Source: Paraburkholderia sp. BL9I2N2
Lineage (GTDB): Bacteria; Pseudomonadota; Gammaproteobacteria; Burkholderiales; Burkholderiaceae
DNA length: 64,000 nucleotides
Assembly (NCBI RefSeq): GCF_004339745.1
Contig: NZ_SMGP01000006.1
Location: 1-64,000, forward strand
Direction: 5' to 3'
In this document: in pieces, positions 24,771 through 34,852 of the stretch
Numbering within the stretch: position 1 is the stretch's first letter
Layout of the letters: each line of letters begins with the position of its first letter
Made by a program: the position numbers and the translations under genes
The notes under the pieces: generated by a model
Database searches by the model: none
Told to the model about the DNA's origin: nothing
The model's input: only the letters and a program-made list of their open reading frames with translations

Positions 24771-25109
24771 CTGGTGCGGGTTTCGAAGGTTTAGCGCGGC
24801 GCGGCAGAGGAAGCACGGGCATCGGACGAGATCAATCGCGGCAGTAGTGCCGCAGACTGATCATCGTGTATCCCGCGCGCGATACCCCGGCATTATCTCG
24901 ATGCGCTTTTCGGGTGGAACGATATGCGTGCGAGGGAGATCAAGTATCTCAATAGCGGTAGCAGGCTCTCTCCCGGGGAAGCGAATGTTCCGCTCCCACG
25001 AATCGAGCCCCAACGATACAAATATCAGTCATCGCCGGCTGAGAAACACGCCTGCCTGCCACACGCGAATTGCCGCAAGCCCGGCGTTCCTCAACCGTTC
25101 GATCAGGCC

Positions 25110-26306
25110 TTAGAAGCGGGTGCGCAGACCAGCGCCCACGACCCCTGGTTCTTCGTTGCCGCAATCCCGCCGACATAGGAGCTTGCGCCTTTAAATGCAG
25201 TCAAGCTCGAATTACCCGGTGCCGCCGAGTTCAGACCGCCGCTCAGGTGTGACCAGTTGGCGACTGCGTAGACGTCCGTGCGGTTCGACAGGGCGTAATC
25301 CGACAACAGGCTGAGCTGGTTCCACTTCGGCGATGCCGCGTTCCCAGTGTTGTCGAACTTGCCATCGGTGAACGTGTAAGCTGCGCCCAGGGTCAACGCC
25401 GAGGTCAGGCTGTAATGTGCGTTCACTTCATAGTTCGTGAAATGAACATAAGCGGCGTTTGCAGCCGTCAACGTACCGCCGCCGGGGAAAGCGGTTGCGT
25501 TGTTCAGCTTGGTGTCCGTGATCACAAAACCAACTTTGGCCGGGCCGAACGTGTAGTTCAAGCCGCCACCGAAGGTACGCTGACGCCCTGCGGTAAAGTT
25601 CTGGTCACCGGTGCCGCTGCCATTGGCGCTGTTATCAACTGCGCCACTGTTGTTGAGGCTGTTGATGTTGTTGTTAATCTGCGTGTAACCCAACGTCGCA
25701 AGAATCGGCCCGTTGTTGTACATGGCACCAAAACTGTACGCACGGTTGTTCGCGAAGCCGCCGGCCTGGTTCGAGAGGCCATACAAGGCGCCGACGGTCA
25801 GGCCATAGTAATTCGGGCTCTGGTATTTCACCGCGTTGTTGACGCGGAACGTTCCGAGCATGTTGTCGTTGTCCATCACGTGCGCGAAGGTATTGCCACC
25901 TGCGCCGTTGAAGTTTTCCATCGATACATGGCTGACCCAGTCGTACATGAATTCGTTCTGACGACCCATGGTCAGGGTGCCGAACTGGCTGCTCGACAGG
26001 CCGACATAGGCGCTTCGGCCGAATTCGCGGCCACCTTGGCCAAGCTTGCCGTTGCTCAGCGTGAAGCCGTTTTCCAGCACGAACAGTGCCTTCGGGCCAC
26101 CACCCAGATCTTCGGCGCCTCTCAGGCCCCAACGATTGCTTTGCATCATGGCGTCGGTCAACTTCAGAATGCTGTGACCGCCGGTGTTGTTGCTATAACT
26201 AATGCCTTCATCCAGCAGGCCGTACAGGGTCACGCATGCTTTGCGCATGCGCTGCGGTCGTACCGAGTGCTGCAAGCAGCGTGGCAGACAATACTTTGTA
26301 CTTCAT
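25110..26306 (-). pseudogene. Burkholderia-type outer-membrane porin with frameshifts at both ends
   Basis: The body (about 370 residues) is a Gram-negative trimeric porin: VTLYGLLDEGISYSNNTGG, NRWGLRGAEDLGGG, and repeated beta-hairpins such as FGGGLNYTFGPAKVGFV. The signal peptide MKYKVLSATLLAALGTTAAH starts at 26306, but the next bases need a one-base shift to enter the mature frame. At the other end the expected GLRTRF-stop C-terminus (TAA at 25112-25110) lies in another frame, reached by a small shift in a GGGG run near 25135. A third shift may separate the best ribosome site (GAGGAG) from the signal-peptide ATG. As read, no barrel would be secreted. Sequencing indels are a real alternative. 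Confidence 0.75.
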
Positions 26307-26537
26307 CAAGACTCTTCATAACTGAGTACTCCTCGCAAACAGGGCAGCGTTTGCGGGAGACGAAAGTCTAGCCTTGTATGCATGGTGAATTTTTTGAAAT
26401 TTGGACAACGTGTGTTTGTACAAATATGTCAAGCATGTAATTTTCACGTTACGGAGCTAACACCAGGAGTGGTGTCTGTACGGCTTGATAAGTAGCGATC
26501 TTCACGCGGCGAATTTTGATGTGCGCGGTGATCGTCC

Positions 26538-29500
26538 TTAACCGGCTCGCCGTCCCTGAACGCAATGCCTTTCAGCAACCGCTTGAAGTTTCTGGTGAGC
26601 GCGCACCGTGAATTGAAAGATCGCGCCGCGAGGCTTGTTCGCGTTCGCCCACAATCGGCCGCCGTGTGCCTCGACGATCGAACGGCAGATCGACAGTCCC
26701 ATTCCCAAACCGGTGGGCTTCGTTGTATAGAACGAGGCGAAAACATGCTCGGGGGTGCTGTCCGGGGCAAAGCCCGGCCCCGAATCGCGCACCGTCACAA
26801 GTACGCAGTCAGCCTCGGCGTTTCTGGTGCTGATCAGCACTTCCCGCGGGCCATCGCTGACGTCGCTCATGGCCTCGATTGCGTTGATGATCAGGTTCAG
26901 GAGGACCTGTTGCAATTCGACACGGTCTCCCTCGATGAAGGGCAAGCCGTCTGCAAGTTGCGTCTGCACCGAGGCGCCGTGCTTCACGGTTTCACCACGG
27001 GTGAGCTCGATCACCTCGCGGATCGCCTCGTTGATGTCGACCCTTTCCTTGCGTGGTGGCGCCTTCCTGATCAGTTCACGGATCCGGCCGATTACATCTC
27101 CCGCCCGATTGCCGTCATTGAGGATCCGGCTAAGCGCCTGCCGGACCTCCTCCACGTCGGGCGGCTGGGCGTGCAGCCAACGCAGCGCAGCCGCGGCGTT
27201 GGTGACCGTCGCGGTAATCGGCTGATTGACCTCATGAGCGATCGAGGCAGCGAGCTGGCCCATGGTCGCGACGCGGTTCGCGTGTGCCAGCTCCGATTGC
27301 ACCTCGCGGTAGCGCCGCTCGCCCTCGCGAACTTGTTCCTCTGCCTGCTTAAGCTCGGTCAGATCGAGCACGAAAGCGACACCCGCGCTCCCGCCTTCCT
27401 CGAAGACCGCTGCCCCGGTCAGCACAGGCACACGCCTGCCATCCTTACGGAAATACTCCTTCTCGAACGGTTTAACGGTCCCGGTATTCTTAAGTTCGGC
27501 CAGGGCATGTGCGCTGCGGTCGCGTGATTCCGGAGTTGTCAGATCCGTCCACCGCACGCGACCCGCGACGAGATCTTCACGGTCGTATCCCACGATTCGT
27601 AGAAACGCGTCGTTGGCCTCGAGAATTGCACCTTCATGGTTCCGGATCACTATCCCGATGATGTTGGCGTCGACCAAACGCCGGATCTGAGCCTCGCGTT
27701 CCGCGAGGTCGCGGTATAAGCGGGCATTTTCCAGCGCGATCGCCGCCTGCGAGGCAAGCAGCTTCAACACAGCGATGCGGGCCGGTGCAAAGACGTGGAT
27801 AGTCAGATTGTTTTCGAGGTAAAGCGCGCCGGTTAGTCTGGCCTGATTCATCAGGGGCAGGCAGAGAATCGAACGGGCACGATGCTGATGGATGTAGGGG
27901 TCCGTCGCAAACGGGGGCTGGGCCGCGGCATCGTCGAGAATGACACTCTCCCGGGTGCGCAGGACGTGGTAGAGGACCGACTCCGGCAGCACCGCCGCAG
28001 TCACCGGCTCCGCGCGCAGCTGCACCTGGGTCGTGTCGCCGCCGGTCGTCGCTTCTGCTGCTATCCGTTGTTCGCCGCCGTCTGGAAGAATCAACAGACC
28101 CCGCTCGGCACCGGCCTGTTCAATCGCCGTGCGCATGAGCGTATCGATCAGCTTGTCGAGGACGATGTCGCCCGAGACGGCCTGCGATACCTTGATCACA
28201 GTCGTGAGATCGAGATGTTCGACCGGCGCGCCGATTGTGCCCGTCAGGCGGGGCGGGGGCTCTTCCACGCCAAGGTGCAGATACTGCTCCTCAAGTTGCC
28301 GCGCCTTCCCGTTGGCTCCCCAACGCAGGTAGCAGCAGTGAGCCTGCCGCAAATACAGGCGCCGAAACTGTTCGAAGCCGCGCGCGGTGTAAAAGCGCGC
28401 GGCCACTTCGTACGCGATTGCCTCGTTCTGGACGAAGCCATTGTCGCGCGCCGCACGGATCGCCTGTTCGTAGAGGCGCATCGCGTCGACATCGCGGCCT
28501 TCAAGGCGAGCGAACTCGGCACCTACCAGCGCCGCGCGGTCCTCAAAATTCTCCGGACAGTTGTCCGCCCAAGCCCGGAGCTGGTTATGGTGCCCAACGA
28601 CAACGTCCAGGTGCTGCTGTCGCTCGCCGGCCGGTTCGCGCTCGCAACAGGCGGCATGGGACAGCGCACAGTAAAAGCGATGATCCGCGGCTGTGAACAG
28701 CAATCGCAAGATGCCCGGATGCACCTGTTCCGCTCTGGATGCCGCCTGGATGGCAGCGGCAAAGTTGCCAGCATGGAAGTGGGCCTGCAGCTTTCGGGTA
28801 TGGTAAAGGCAATCGATCCACGCGAACTGCGGGTCACTTGCCAGACGCGCTTCGACCTGGATCTCGTCGAACTGTTCGTCATTGAAAGAGCCGAATGTCG
28901 ACGTCAAGCCGCGCAGCATCCGGACCAGCCCGAGGTACGATGCGATGAGCTCGACGTGGTGCCCCAATTGCATCTTTTGTGCAAATGCGAGACCGCCCTC
29001 GGCTTCGAGTTGGACCTCGATGAGCGGGGTGCCCGCTGCGAGTAGATTGTCGATCAGGTAGAGACTCCTGTACCACCCCATGAACAGCAGATCGCCGCTC
29101 CTGTTCGCGATCTCGAACCCACGGCGCAGCACATCGCGCGCAGTCCCGACCTGCCTCGCGAATGGAATCAGGTGACTTCCCGCTGCCATATAGGTCCGGG
29201 CCTGAAAGCGCGTGAATCCGCGTCGCTCTGCCAGTTCGCAGCCAAGTTGCCCGAGGCGATAGGCCGACTCGTGGTCGCCGAAGTGCGCGCTGGCGACGCA
29301 GCCAAACCATGCGTAGGTCGCGCACGATGCGTCGCTGTTGCCCCGATCCAGGCTGAGATTGACCGCCCAGCACATGGCGAGGGGATAGAGGTTCTTTTCC
29401 GTATGGAATGCAGGCGACACGAGCTTGGTCAGGACCTCCATCGTCGCCAGAGATGCTGGATCGGCCATCAACGGCAGTTCGATCAGATCCTCGATGCTGC

Positions 29501-32108
29501 GGCGCCCGAGCTGGGACCAGAATCGCTGGTATTCGCGTCGCACGTCCTCCTCTGTCGGCTGCGGCGACCAGTCGACCCCCAAATGCCGGAGATAGTCGAG
29601 GCCAACGGCAACGGCGCGGCCGCTCTGACCAAGCGCCGTGTAGAGGTCCAGGAGCAGGCAGGCGACCGACGCACGCTCGATGGTCGTTGCAGCCCGAGGC
29701 GAAAGCGCGTTCAACCGGTCTTCTGCGACTGTCCGGGCACCGCTGAGGAACTCGCATTCGGCCCGGTTCAGCTCCAGCGCAAAGATCAGCTCGTGCCGGC
29801 GCTCCCAGCTATCCGTCGCCAACAGTGCCGCACCGGAATTGAAATAGGTGAGCGCCGAGGCATAGGCGGTGGCCCCCTTGGCGCGCCTGCCCGCGGTCAG
29901 ATTGAGCTCGGCGAGCTGGTCCCGCTCCTCTTGTTCGGTGATCAGCGCGACGCCGCGGTTGAGCTGATTGACGATCTCGAAGATCGCCTCCTTCCGTTTC
30001 TCGGGGGGCGTCTGCGTCACCAGCAGCCGTCCGATCCGGAGATGGGCTTCAGCCCGCAACGTTTGCGGGATCAGTGAATAGGCGGCCTCCTGCACCCGGT
30101 CGTGGATAAATCTGTAAGAGCCTTCCAGACGCTCGACCAGTTCCTGCTGCACCGCCGGCCATAGCGCCGCGTTGACCTGCATCTTCGAGGCGCCGAGAAC
30201 GATTGAAAGCATCGCGCTCGCGGCCACGTTGCCAAGGCAGGCGAGCTGCTGCAACGCCTGCTGCGCTCCGACCGGCAGGCGGGTCAACCTGCCGGCCATG
30301 AGGTCTACCACATTCTCGGTATAACCCTTGGCGTGGATGCGATCGAAATCCCAGCACCAGCACGCCGCGTCATAGTCGAAGGTGAGTAGTGCCTCTTCGA
30401 CAAGCAGATAAAGAAACTGAATCACGAAGAACGGATTGCCGGCGGTCTTCTCATGCACCAGCTGCGCGAGCGCCGCGGCATGCTTCGACTTGCAGTGAAG
30501 GGCATCCGCAATCAATTTCTCTATGTGCTGTTGGGTGAGCGGTGCGAGCCTGATTTCCGCGATCGTGGCGCCTGTGTTCCTGATGGCCTGAAGTTTGACC
30601 ATCAGCGGATGCGTGGCATCGACTTCGTTGTCCCGGTAAGCGCCGATCAGCATCAGGTATCGCAGTTCCGAGCGGGTCAGCAGATCCTCGAGCAGATCAA
30701 GCGTCGCCGCGTCGAGCCACTGCAGATCATCGAGAAACAGCGCGAGCGGATGTTCCGGTTGGGCAAACACGCCGATGAAGCGCTGGAACACCAGCTGGAA
30801 TCGGCTTTGCGCCTGCTGCGGGTCGAGCTCCGGGACCGCGATCGGCTCACCGACGATGAGCTTCAGTTCGGGGATGAGATCGGTCATGAGCCGTGCATTC
30901 GGGCCCAGCGCCTCCAGAAACGCGCCGCGCCAGCTCGCCAGCTCGGTGTCGCTCTTGCCGAGAAGCGGCCTCACCAGACTTTGAAAAGCTTGCACCAGCG
31001 TCGAATAGGGAATGTCGCGTTTGTACTGGTCGAACTTGCCCGAAGCGAAGAGCCCCCGCGGCGGAACCAGCACTTTGTGCAGTTCATTGACGACCGAGGA
31101 TTTGCCGATGCCGGAATAGCCGGAGACCAGCACCAGTTCGGGCGTGCCGCGTTTGACGACCCGATCGAACGCGGCAACCATGGTGTCGATCTCGCGCTCC
31201 CGTCCGTACAGCTTCTCGGGAATCAGCAGCCGGTCGGGCGTGTCGTGCTCGCCCAGCGGGAAGTCGTCGAGCTGGCCATCGCGCTCCCAACTGGCGAGGC
31301 AGCGTCGCAGATCCCGCTCGACGCCGACCGCGGTCTGATAGCGCTCCTCGGCGGTCTTGGCGAGCAGCTTCATGACGATCCGGGAGAGCGCAGCGGGGAC
31401 CGTTTCCAACCGCTCGCCAGGCGGCACCGGCTTTCTGGCGATATGGCAGTGCACCCATTCCATGGGGTCGGCGGCCGTAAACGGCAGCGCGCCGGTGAGC
31501 ATCTGATAGAGCGTGACACCGAGCGAATAGAGGTCGCTGCGCGAATCGATCGAGCGGTTCATCCGGCCGGTCTGCTCGGGCGCCATGTAGGCGAGGGTGC
31601 CGGTGATGGTCTCGGGTGGCTCGGGCGCCCGCCGTTCGCGCGGCAGCCGCGAGGCGATGCCGAATCCCGTGAGCCGCACCTGTCCATCCGCGCCGTTCAC
31701 CAGGATATGGGCGGGCTTGAGATCCTTGTGGACAAGGCCGCGCTGGTGCAGCTTGCCCAGCGCCGCGGCGATGCCGACGGTGAGGCGCAATACGCTGCCC
31801 GCCTCCATGGGCGCGCCGAGCAGTCGCCCGAGCGGCTCACCGCCAGGATCCTCGAGCACCAGTAGCGTGCGGCCCTCTTCGCGAACCAGTTCCAATGGCC
31901 GCACCGCCCACGCGCCATCGAGTTCGTCTTTCAGTGCGAATTCATGAGCGAGACGATCGAGGCTCGCCGGCGGCGCAGGTTCGGCGGCGGGCCGCACCAT
32001 CAGCACATTGTCGCCGCCGACATCGCCCGGGCGCCGCCCCCGACAGAAGACGCGCTCGCCATCGTCCCACAAGATCTGGAGTCGGTTACTCATCGGCGCC
32101 GGAACCAT
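26538..32108 (-). CDS. Serine/threonine kinase-like / AAA ATPase / GAF-PAS sensor histidine kinase hybrid
   Basis: A single frame of 1,856 residues. In order: a protein-kinase-like domain (residues ~10-280, catalytic loop HKDLKP at 127-132, MAPEQ at 175-179); a STAND/AAA ATPase (Walker A GYSGIGKSS at 330-338); a long helical TPR-like region (~600-1300); a GAF domain (~1320-1460); a PAS domain (~1475-1590); a HisKA domain with phospho-acceptor His1625 in IAHEVNQP; and a HATPase domain (N box INAIEAM, DSGPGF, GLGMGL). The DFG motif of the kinase is GFG (Gly148), so Mg2+ binding and kinase activity are doubtful. Proteins of this build are known in Burkholderia and relatives. It lacks a receiver domain. 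The FixJ-like regulator at 33833 is a possible partner. Confidence 0.9.
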   Translation of the reverse strand: MVPAPMSNRLQILWDDGERVFCRGRRPGDVGGDNVLMVRPAAEPAPPASLDRLAHEFALKDELDGAWAVRPLELVREEGRTLLVLEDPGGEPLGRLLGAPMEAGSVLRLTVGIAAALGKLHQRGLVHKDLKPAHILVNGADGQVRLTGFGIASRLPRERRAPEPPETITGTLAYMAPEQTGRMNRSIDSRSDLYSLGVTLYQMLTGALPFTAADPMEWVHCHIARKPVPPGERLETVPAALSRIVMKLLAKTAEERYQTAVGVERDLRRCLASWERDGQLDDFPLGEHDTPDRLLIPEKLYGREREIDTMVAAFDRVVKRGTPELVLVSGYSGIGKSSVVNELHKVLVPPRGLFASGKFDQYKRDIPYSTLVQAFQSLVRPLLGKSDTELASWRGAFLEALGPNARLMTDLIPELKLIVGEPIAVPELDPQQAQSRFQLVFQRFIGVFAQPEHPLALFLDDLQWLDAATLDLLEDLLTRSELRYLMLIGAYRDNEVDATHPLMVKLQAIRNTGATIAEIRLAPLTQQHIEKLIADALHCKSKHAAALAQLVHEKTAGNPFFVIQFLYLLVEEALLTFDYDAACWCWDFDRIHAKGYTENVVDLMAGRLTRLPVGAQQALQQLACLGNVAASAMLSIVLGASKMQVNAALWPAVQQELVERLEGSYRFIHDRVQEAAYSLIPQTLRAEAHLRIGRLLVTQTPPEKRKEAIFEIVNQLNRGVALITEQEERDQLAELNLTAGRRAKGATAYASALTYFNSGAALLATDSWERRHELIFALELNRAECEFLSGARTVAEDRLNALSPRAATTIERASVACLLLDLYTALGQSGRAVAVGLDYLRHLGVDWSPQPTEEDVRREYQRFWSQLGRRSIEDLIELPLMADPASLATMEVLTKLVSPAFHTEKNLYPLAMCWAVNLSLDRGNSDASCATYAWFGCVASAHFGDHESAYRLGQLGCELAERRGFTRFQARTYMAAGSHLIPFARQVGTARDVLRRGFEIANRSGDLLFMGWYRSLYLIDNLLAAGTPLIEVQLEAEGGLAFAQKMQLGHHVELIASYLGLVRMLRGLTSTFGSFNDEQFDEIQVEARLASDPQFAWIDCLYHTRKLQAHFHAGNFAAAIQAASRAEQVHPGILRLLFTAADHRFYCALSHAACCEREPAGERQQHLDVVVGHHNQLRAWADNCPENFEDRAALVGAEFARLEGRDVDAMRLYEQAIRAARDNGFVQNEAIAYEVAARFYTARGFEQFRRLYLRQAHCCYLRWGANGKARQLEEQYLHLGVEEPPPRLTGTIGAPVEHLDLTTVIKVSQAVSGDIVLDKLIDTLMRTAIEQAGAERGLLILPDGGEQRIAAEATTGGDTTQVQLRAEPVTAAVLPESVLYHVLRTRESVILDDAAAQPPFATDPYIHQHRARSILCLPLMNQARLTGALYLENNLTIHVFAPARIAVLKLLASQAAIALENARLYRDLAEREAQIRRLVDANIIGIVIRNHEGAILEANDAFLRIVGYDREDLVAGRVRWTDLTTPESRDRSAHALAELKNTGTVKPFEKEYFRKDGRRVPVLTGAAVFEEGGSAGVAFVLDLTELKQAEEQVREGERRYREVQSELAHANRVATMGQLAASIAHEVNQPITATVTNAAAALRWLHAQPPDVEEVRQALSRILNDGNRAGDVIGRIRELIRKAPPRKERVDINEAIREVIELTRGETVKHGASVQTQLADGLPFIEGDRVELQQVLLNLIINAIEAMSDVSDGPREVLISTRNAEADCVLVTVRDSGPGFAPDSTPEHVFASFYTTKPTGLGMGLSICRSIVEAHGGRLWANANKPRGAIFQFTVRAHQKLQAVAERHCVQGRRAG

Positions 32109-32359
32109 GTATAGGAGGGTTACTTATCTGCCGCACTCTTCCGCGAGGCTGCCGTCTGTCCCGCTAACTTCGTTAAATTGCTGCATAGGGTAAGCACTCC
32201 GTTGCCGCCACGACAGCCAGGCCACGGAAGGTAAAAGGACGAATGCCCTGTTTCGGCGGCCTCACCCAGGCTGTCGAAGGTCAGGCAGACCGTGGCGTGA
32301 GCACTGCTGTCGCGAGCGTCGTGGCCATACTCATGGCCGCTTCATACTTCAATATGTAC

Positions 32360-32409
32360 AGTATAGTCAAAATGACTTTATTGTCCAAATGTTCGGTGTC
32401 CCTTAGTAT
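32360..32409. promoter_or_regulatory. Back-to-back promoters and operator, hybrid kinase / TetR3
   Basis: Plus strand: TTGTCC (32381-32386), 17 bases, TAGTAT (32404-32409), towards TetR3. Minus strand: TTGGAC (32388-32383), 17 bases, TATACT (32365-32360), towards the kinase gene. The dyad AGTCA-AAA-TGACT (32365-32377) sits in the minus-strand spacer in the same register as the TetR1 palindrome. Confidence 0.65.
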
Positions 32410-32443
32410 CGGGGAACGATCTGTTAAGTGGTTCGCGGAGACG

Positions 32444-33130
32444 ATGAAGAGTTCAGGCGAAAAGACAGGAATGGCGCCGGCGCAATTGGCCAGGCGAGCG
32501 GAGATTGGACGCGAGCGTCGTGCCCGTACGCGGGCTTTGCTAATCGACGCCGGAATCAGGGTTCTCGCTGAAAAGGGCCCGGATAACGCGAGCATCGACG
32601 ACTTCATGGCGAAGGCGGGGCTCGCGAAGGGCACTTTTTATAACCACTTTCAAACACGCGAGGACATGTTGACGGCGGTCGCGACAGACCTGGCTGAGGA
32701 GCTCAATCTGCATATTGTCGAATTGACGGCCGCAATGCCCGATCCCGCGCAACGAATGGCATGCGCCGTTCGCTACTTCGTCCAGCGGGCAGCCGACGAT
32801 GCAATCTGGGGGTGGGTGATCCTGCGCATCGGCCTCGGAGCCGGTCTTCTCGGGGATAGCATGGCACGGGAATTGACCCGCGACGTTCGGGAGGGCGTAA
32901 AGTCGAAGCGGTTCCTGATCGATGCCGAACGGGTAGGCGCCGACGTCATACTGGGCTCGGGCTTGATGGGCATCCGGTCAGTATTGCTGGGGAAGGCAGG
33001 TCCTAAGCATGCGTCTGCGCTCGCGGCTTCCATTCTAAGAGCGCTGGGCGTGCCCGCAAGCGAGGCGGCGAAAATTGCGGCCATGAAGTTGCCCGCTCTC
33101 GATCCTTCAAAGTTACGTCGCCTTTCCTGA
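32444..33130 (+). CDS. TetR-family transcriptional regulator (TetR3)
   Basis: A 228-residue TetR regulator from MKSSGEKTGMAPAQL. The HTH is ARTRALLIDAGIRVLAEKG and IDDFMAKAGLAKGTFYNHFQTRED. The C-terminal domain resembles that of TetR1 and TetR2 only distantly. The start at 32444 is chosen because the long upstream frame covers the promoter. It is divergent from the giant kinase gene with a shared promoter/operator region, so it probably controls that gene and itself. Confidence 0.85.
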   Translation: MKSSGEKTGMAPAQLARRAEIGRERRARTRALLIDAGIRVLAEKGPDNASIDDFMAKAGLAKGTFYNHFQTREDMLTAVATDLAEELNLHIVELTAAMPDPAQRMACAVRYFVQRAADDAIWGWVILRIGLGAGLLGDSMARELTRDVREGVKSKRFLIDAERVGADVILGSGLMGIRSVLLGKAGPKHASALAASILRALGVPASEAAKIAAMKLPALDPSKLRRLS

Positions 33131-33328
33131 AGGCAACCTGCGTATTGAGTTTCTGGTGCCAGCGGCTTTTAGATGATGGGGATGGCAGCCGAGCCGGGGC
33201 GCTCGTATTCATACATTCGTATGATTTTCGTCCACCGGTTTGTGCTCTACGCTTGGCTCCGATAGCGCATACGGGGGAGCCTGCATGTCCGCGCTTTGTC
33301 CGTTGCGCCCCATTTCCCGAGGGTAGAG

Positions 33329-33721
33329 GTGAGCCAGTTACGTGTCCCCCGGATTGCTTGCATTGTCGACGACGACGAGGCCGTCCGCCTTGCCACCGCG
33401 AGCCTGATTCGTTCGTTAGGCTGGAACACGCGCGTCTTCGCGTCGGCTGAGGAGTTTTTGGCGTCCGCGAGCATCGCAGATACGGCATGTCTGATTTCCG
33501 ACGTGATCATGTCGGGCATGTCCGGCGTCGATCTGCACGATCGCCTGCTGGAACTCGGGTGCGCTCCGCCCACCATCCTGATGACAGCCTTTCCAACCGC
33601 TGTTCTGCAGGCGAAAATCCAGGCAAAAATCGAGGCGAACAGTGTGCTGGCGTTCCTCGAGAAGCCCATCGACACCGCCGCCCTGGCACACTGCCTGACT
33701 CTCGCGTCCGGCGGGTCATAG
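33329..33721 (+). CDS. Single-domain response regulator (receiver only)
   Basis: A 130-residue CheY-like receiver without an output domain. It has the acidic pair in ACIVDDDEAVRLA, the phospho-acceptor Asp in CLISDVIMSGMSG, Thr in ILMTAF and Lys in FLEKPID. A GTG start at 33329 with AGGG upstream fits better than the TTG at 33296. The EAVRLATASLIRSLGW stretch is FixJ-like. It may act as a phosphate sink or partner in the two-component set around it (hybrid kinase and FixJ-like regulator). Confidence 0.85.
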   Translation: MSQLRVPRIACIVDDDEAVRLATASLIRSLGWNTRVFASAEEFLASASIADTACLISDVIMSGMSGVDLHDRLLELGCAPPTILMTAFPTAVLQAKIQAKIEANSVLAFLEKPIDTAALAHCLTLASGGS

Positions 33722-33832
33722 CGTGTCAAGCGCTCGGGAGTGCACGAAGCAGCGAGTTGAATCCTCTCGAATGAGAATGTACCGAGCAGAAGCGGGGCGG
33801 ACAGCGAGCACACCGTCACGGAAGGATCAAGA

Positions 33833-34501
33833 TCACTTCAGGTGATGCGGCTCGATCCCGAGGGCTTGCGCCTTTCGCACGAGATCTGCTACGGAACGCG
33901 CCGCCATTTTTTTCATTGCCTGTCCGCGATGGATCTTCACGGTGATTTCGCTAAGATTCATCTCCGAGGCGATCTGTTTGTTCATCAGGCCGGCCACCAC
34001 GAATCCCATTACCTCTCGCTCCCGCGATGTCAACGAGCCGTAGCAGGCCCGAAGCGCCGCGATGGATTGTTCGGCCGCGCGGCGCGCCGCATCGCGCGTC
34101 AACGCATTCGAGACTGCGTCCAGCATGTCCTGATCGCGAAAGGGCTTGGAAAAAAAGTCGAGCGCTCCCGCTTTCATGGCCTTGACGGACATTGCCACGT
34201 CGCCATGGCCTGTCATGAACAGAATCGGCATTTGCGGGCCGCTCTTCGCCACTTCTTCCTGAAAGGTGAGGCCGCTTTCGCCGCGCAACCTGACGTCGAG
34301 AATCAGGCAACTGGGCGTGTCGTACTTCTCGAAGGCGAGAAACTCGTGCGACGATCCGAAAGTCTCGACGCGTAGCCCGACTGAGCGAAGCAGGGCGCCC
34401 AGCGCGAGCCGAACGGCCTCGTCATCGTCGACCACATAAACCACAGATGGCTTGCTGCCGCCGGCGCTGCGGGTCGACGTCGAATGCGGCTCCAAAATCA
34501 T
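33833..34501 (-). CDS. FixJ/NarL-type response regulator
   Basis: A 222-residue response regulator. The receiver has YVVDDDEAVRLALGALL, Asp69 in CLILDVRLRGESG and Lys in FFSKPFRDQ. The LuxR-type HTH reads LTSREREVMGFVVAGLMNKQIA with SEITVKIHRGQAMKKM. AGAGGAATAG precedes the ATG. It is convergent with the receiver-only gene. FixJ-like regulators of this form often pair with PAS-containing kinases, so the neighbouring hybrid kinase is a good candidate, by inference. Confidence 0.88.
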   Translation of the reverse strand: MILEPHSTSTRSAGGSKPSVVYVVDDDEAVRLALGALLRSVGLRVETFGSSHEFLAFEKYDTPSCLILDVRLRGESGLTFQEEVAKSGPQMPILFMTGHGDVAMSVKAMKAGALDFFSKPFRDQDMLDAVSNALTRDAARRAAEQSIAALRACYGSLTSREREVMGFVVAGLMNKQIASEMNLSEITVKIHRGQAMKKMAARSVADLVRKAQALGIEPHHLK

Positions 34502-34852
34502 CTATTCCTCTTCCGAATCGACAAAATGCGCGGTGACGTTGGACATCGCGTGCGCGGAAGCGCGCCGAGCGAAGACATGAACCACTTTCGGTAAATCGGC
34601 GCGTCCTGGAACGCACGGTACCGCACTCCGTCGTATTTGGCGAGCTATACGCAGGTATGAGTTCGCAACGTCTATGCGGCAGCGGCGCCAACCGTTCATA
34701 GGATGGGTTTGCCAGTCAGGCGCGCGTATCTTCATTGCACGACGGAGGCGTTCGTACGGCGCGGGTACGTCGCTCTCATTGACTGGCGGCGCAATCAGTT
34801 AAGCCATGCATGCGTCCATTTTTCACCGGCATCGCCAACAGGAGCATGTCTC
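34502..34852. other. Intergenic region without a recognisable gene
   Basis: About 350 bp between the divergent FixJ-like regulator gene and the small membrane-protein gene. It should hold both promoters. I see no clear gene, repeat or hairpin. Confidence 0.5.

Noticed and set aside
26448..26490. ACACCA-GGAG-TGGTGT hairpin as a terminator of the porin or kinase gene
   Set aside because: Only a 6-bp stem and no T-run on either strand.
30453..31865. 470-residue open frame antisense to the hybrid kinase
   Set aside because: High-GC shadow of the kinase/ATPase part; no protein family features.
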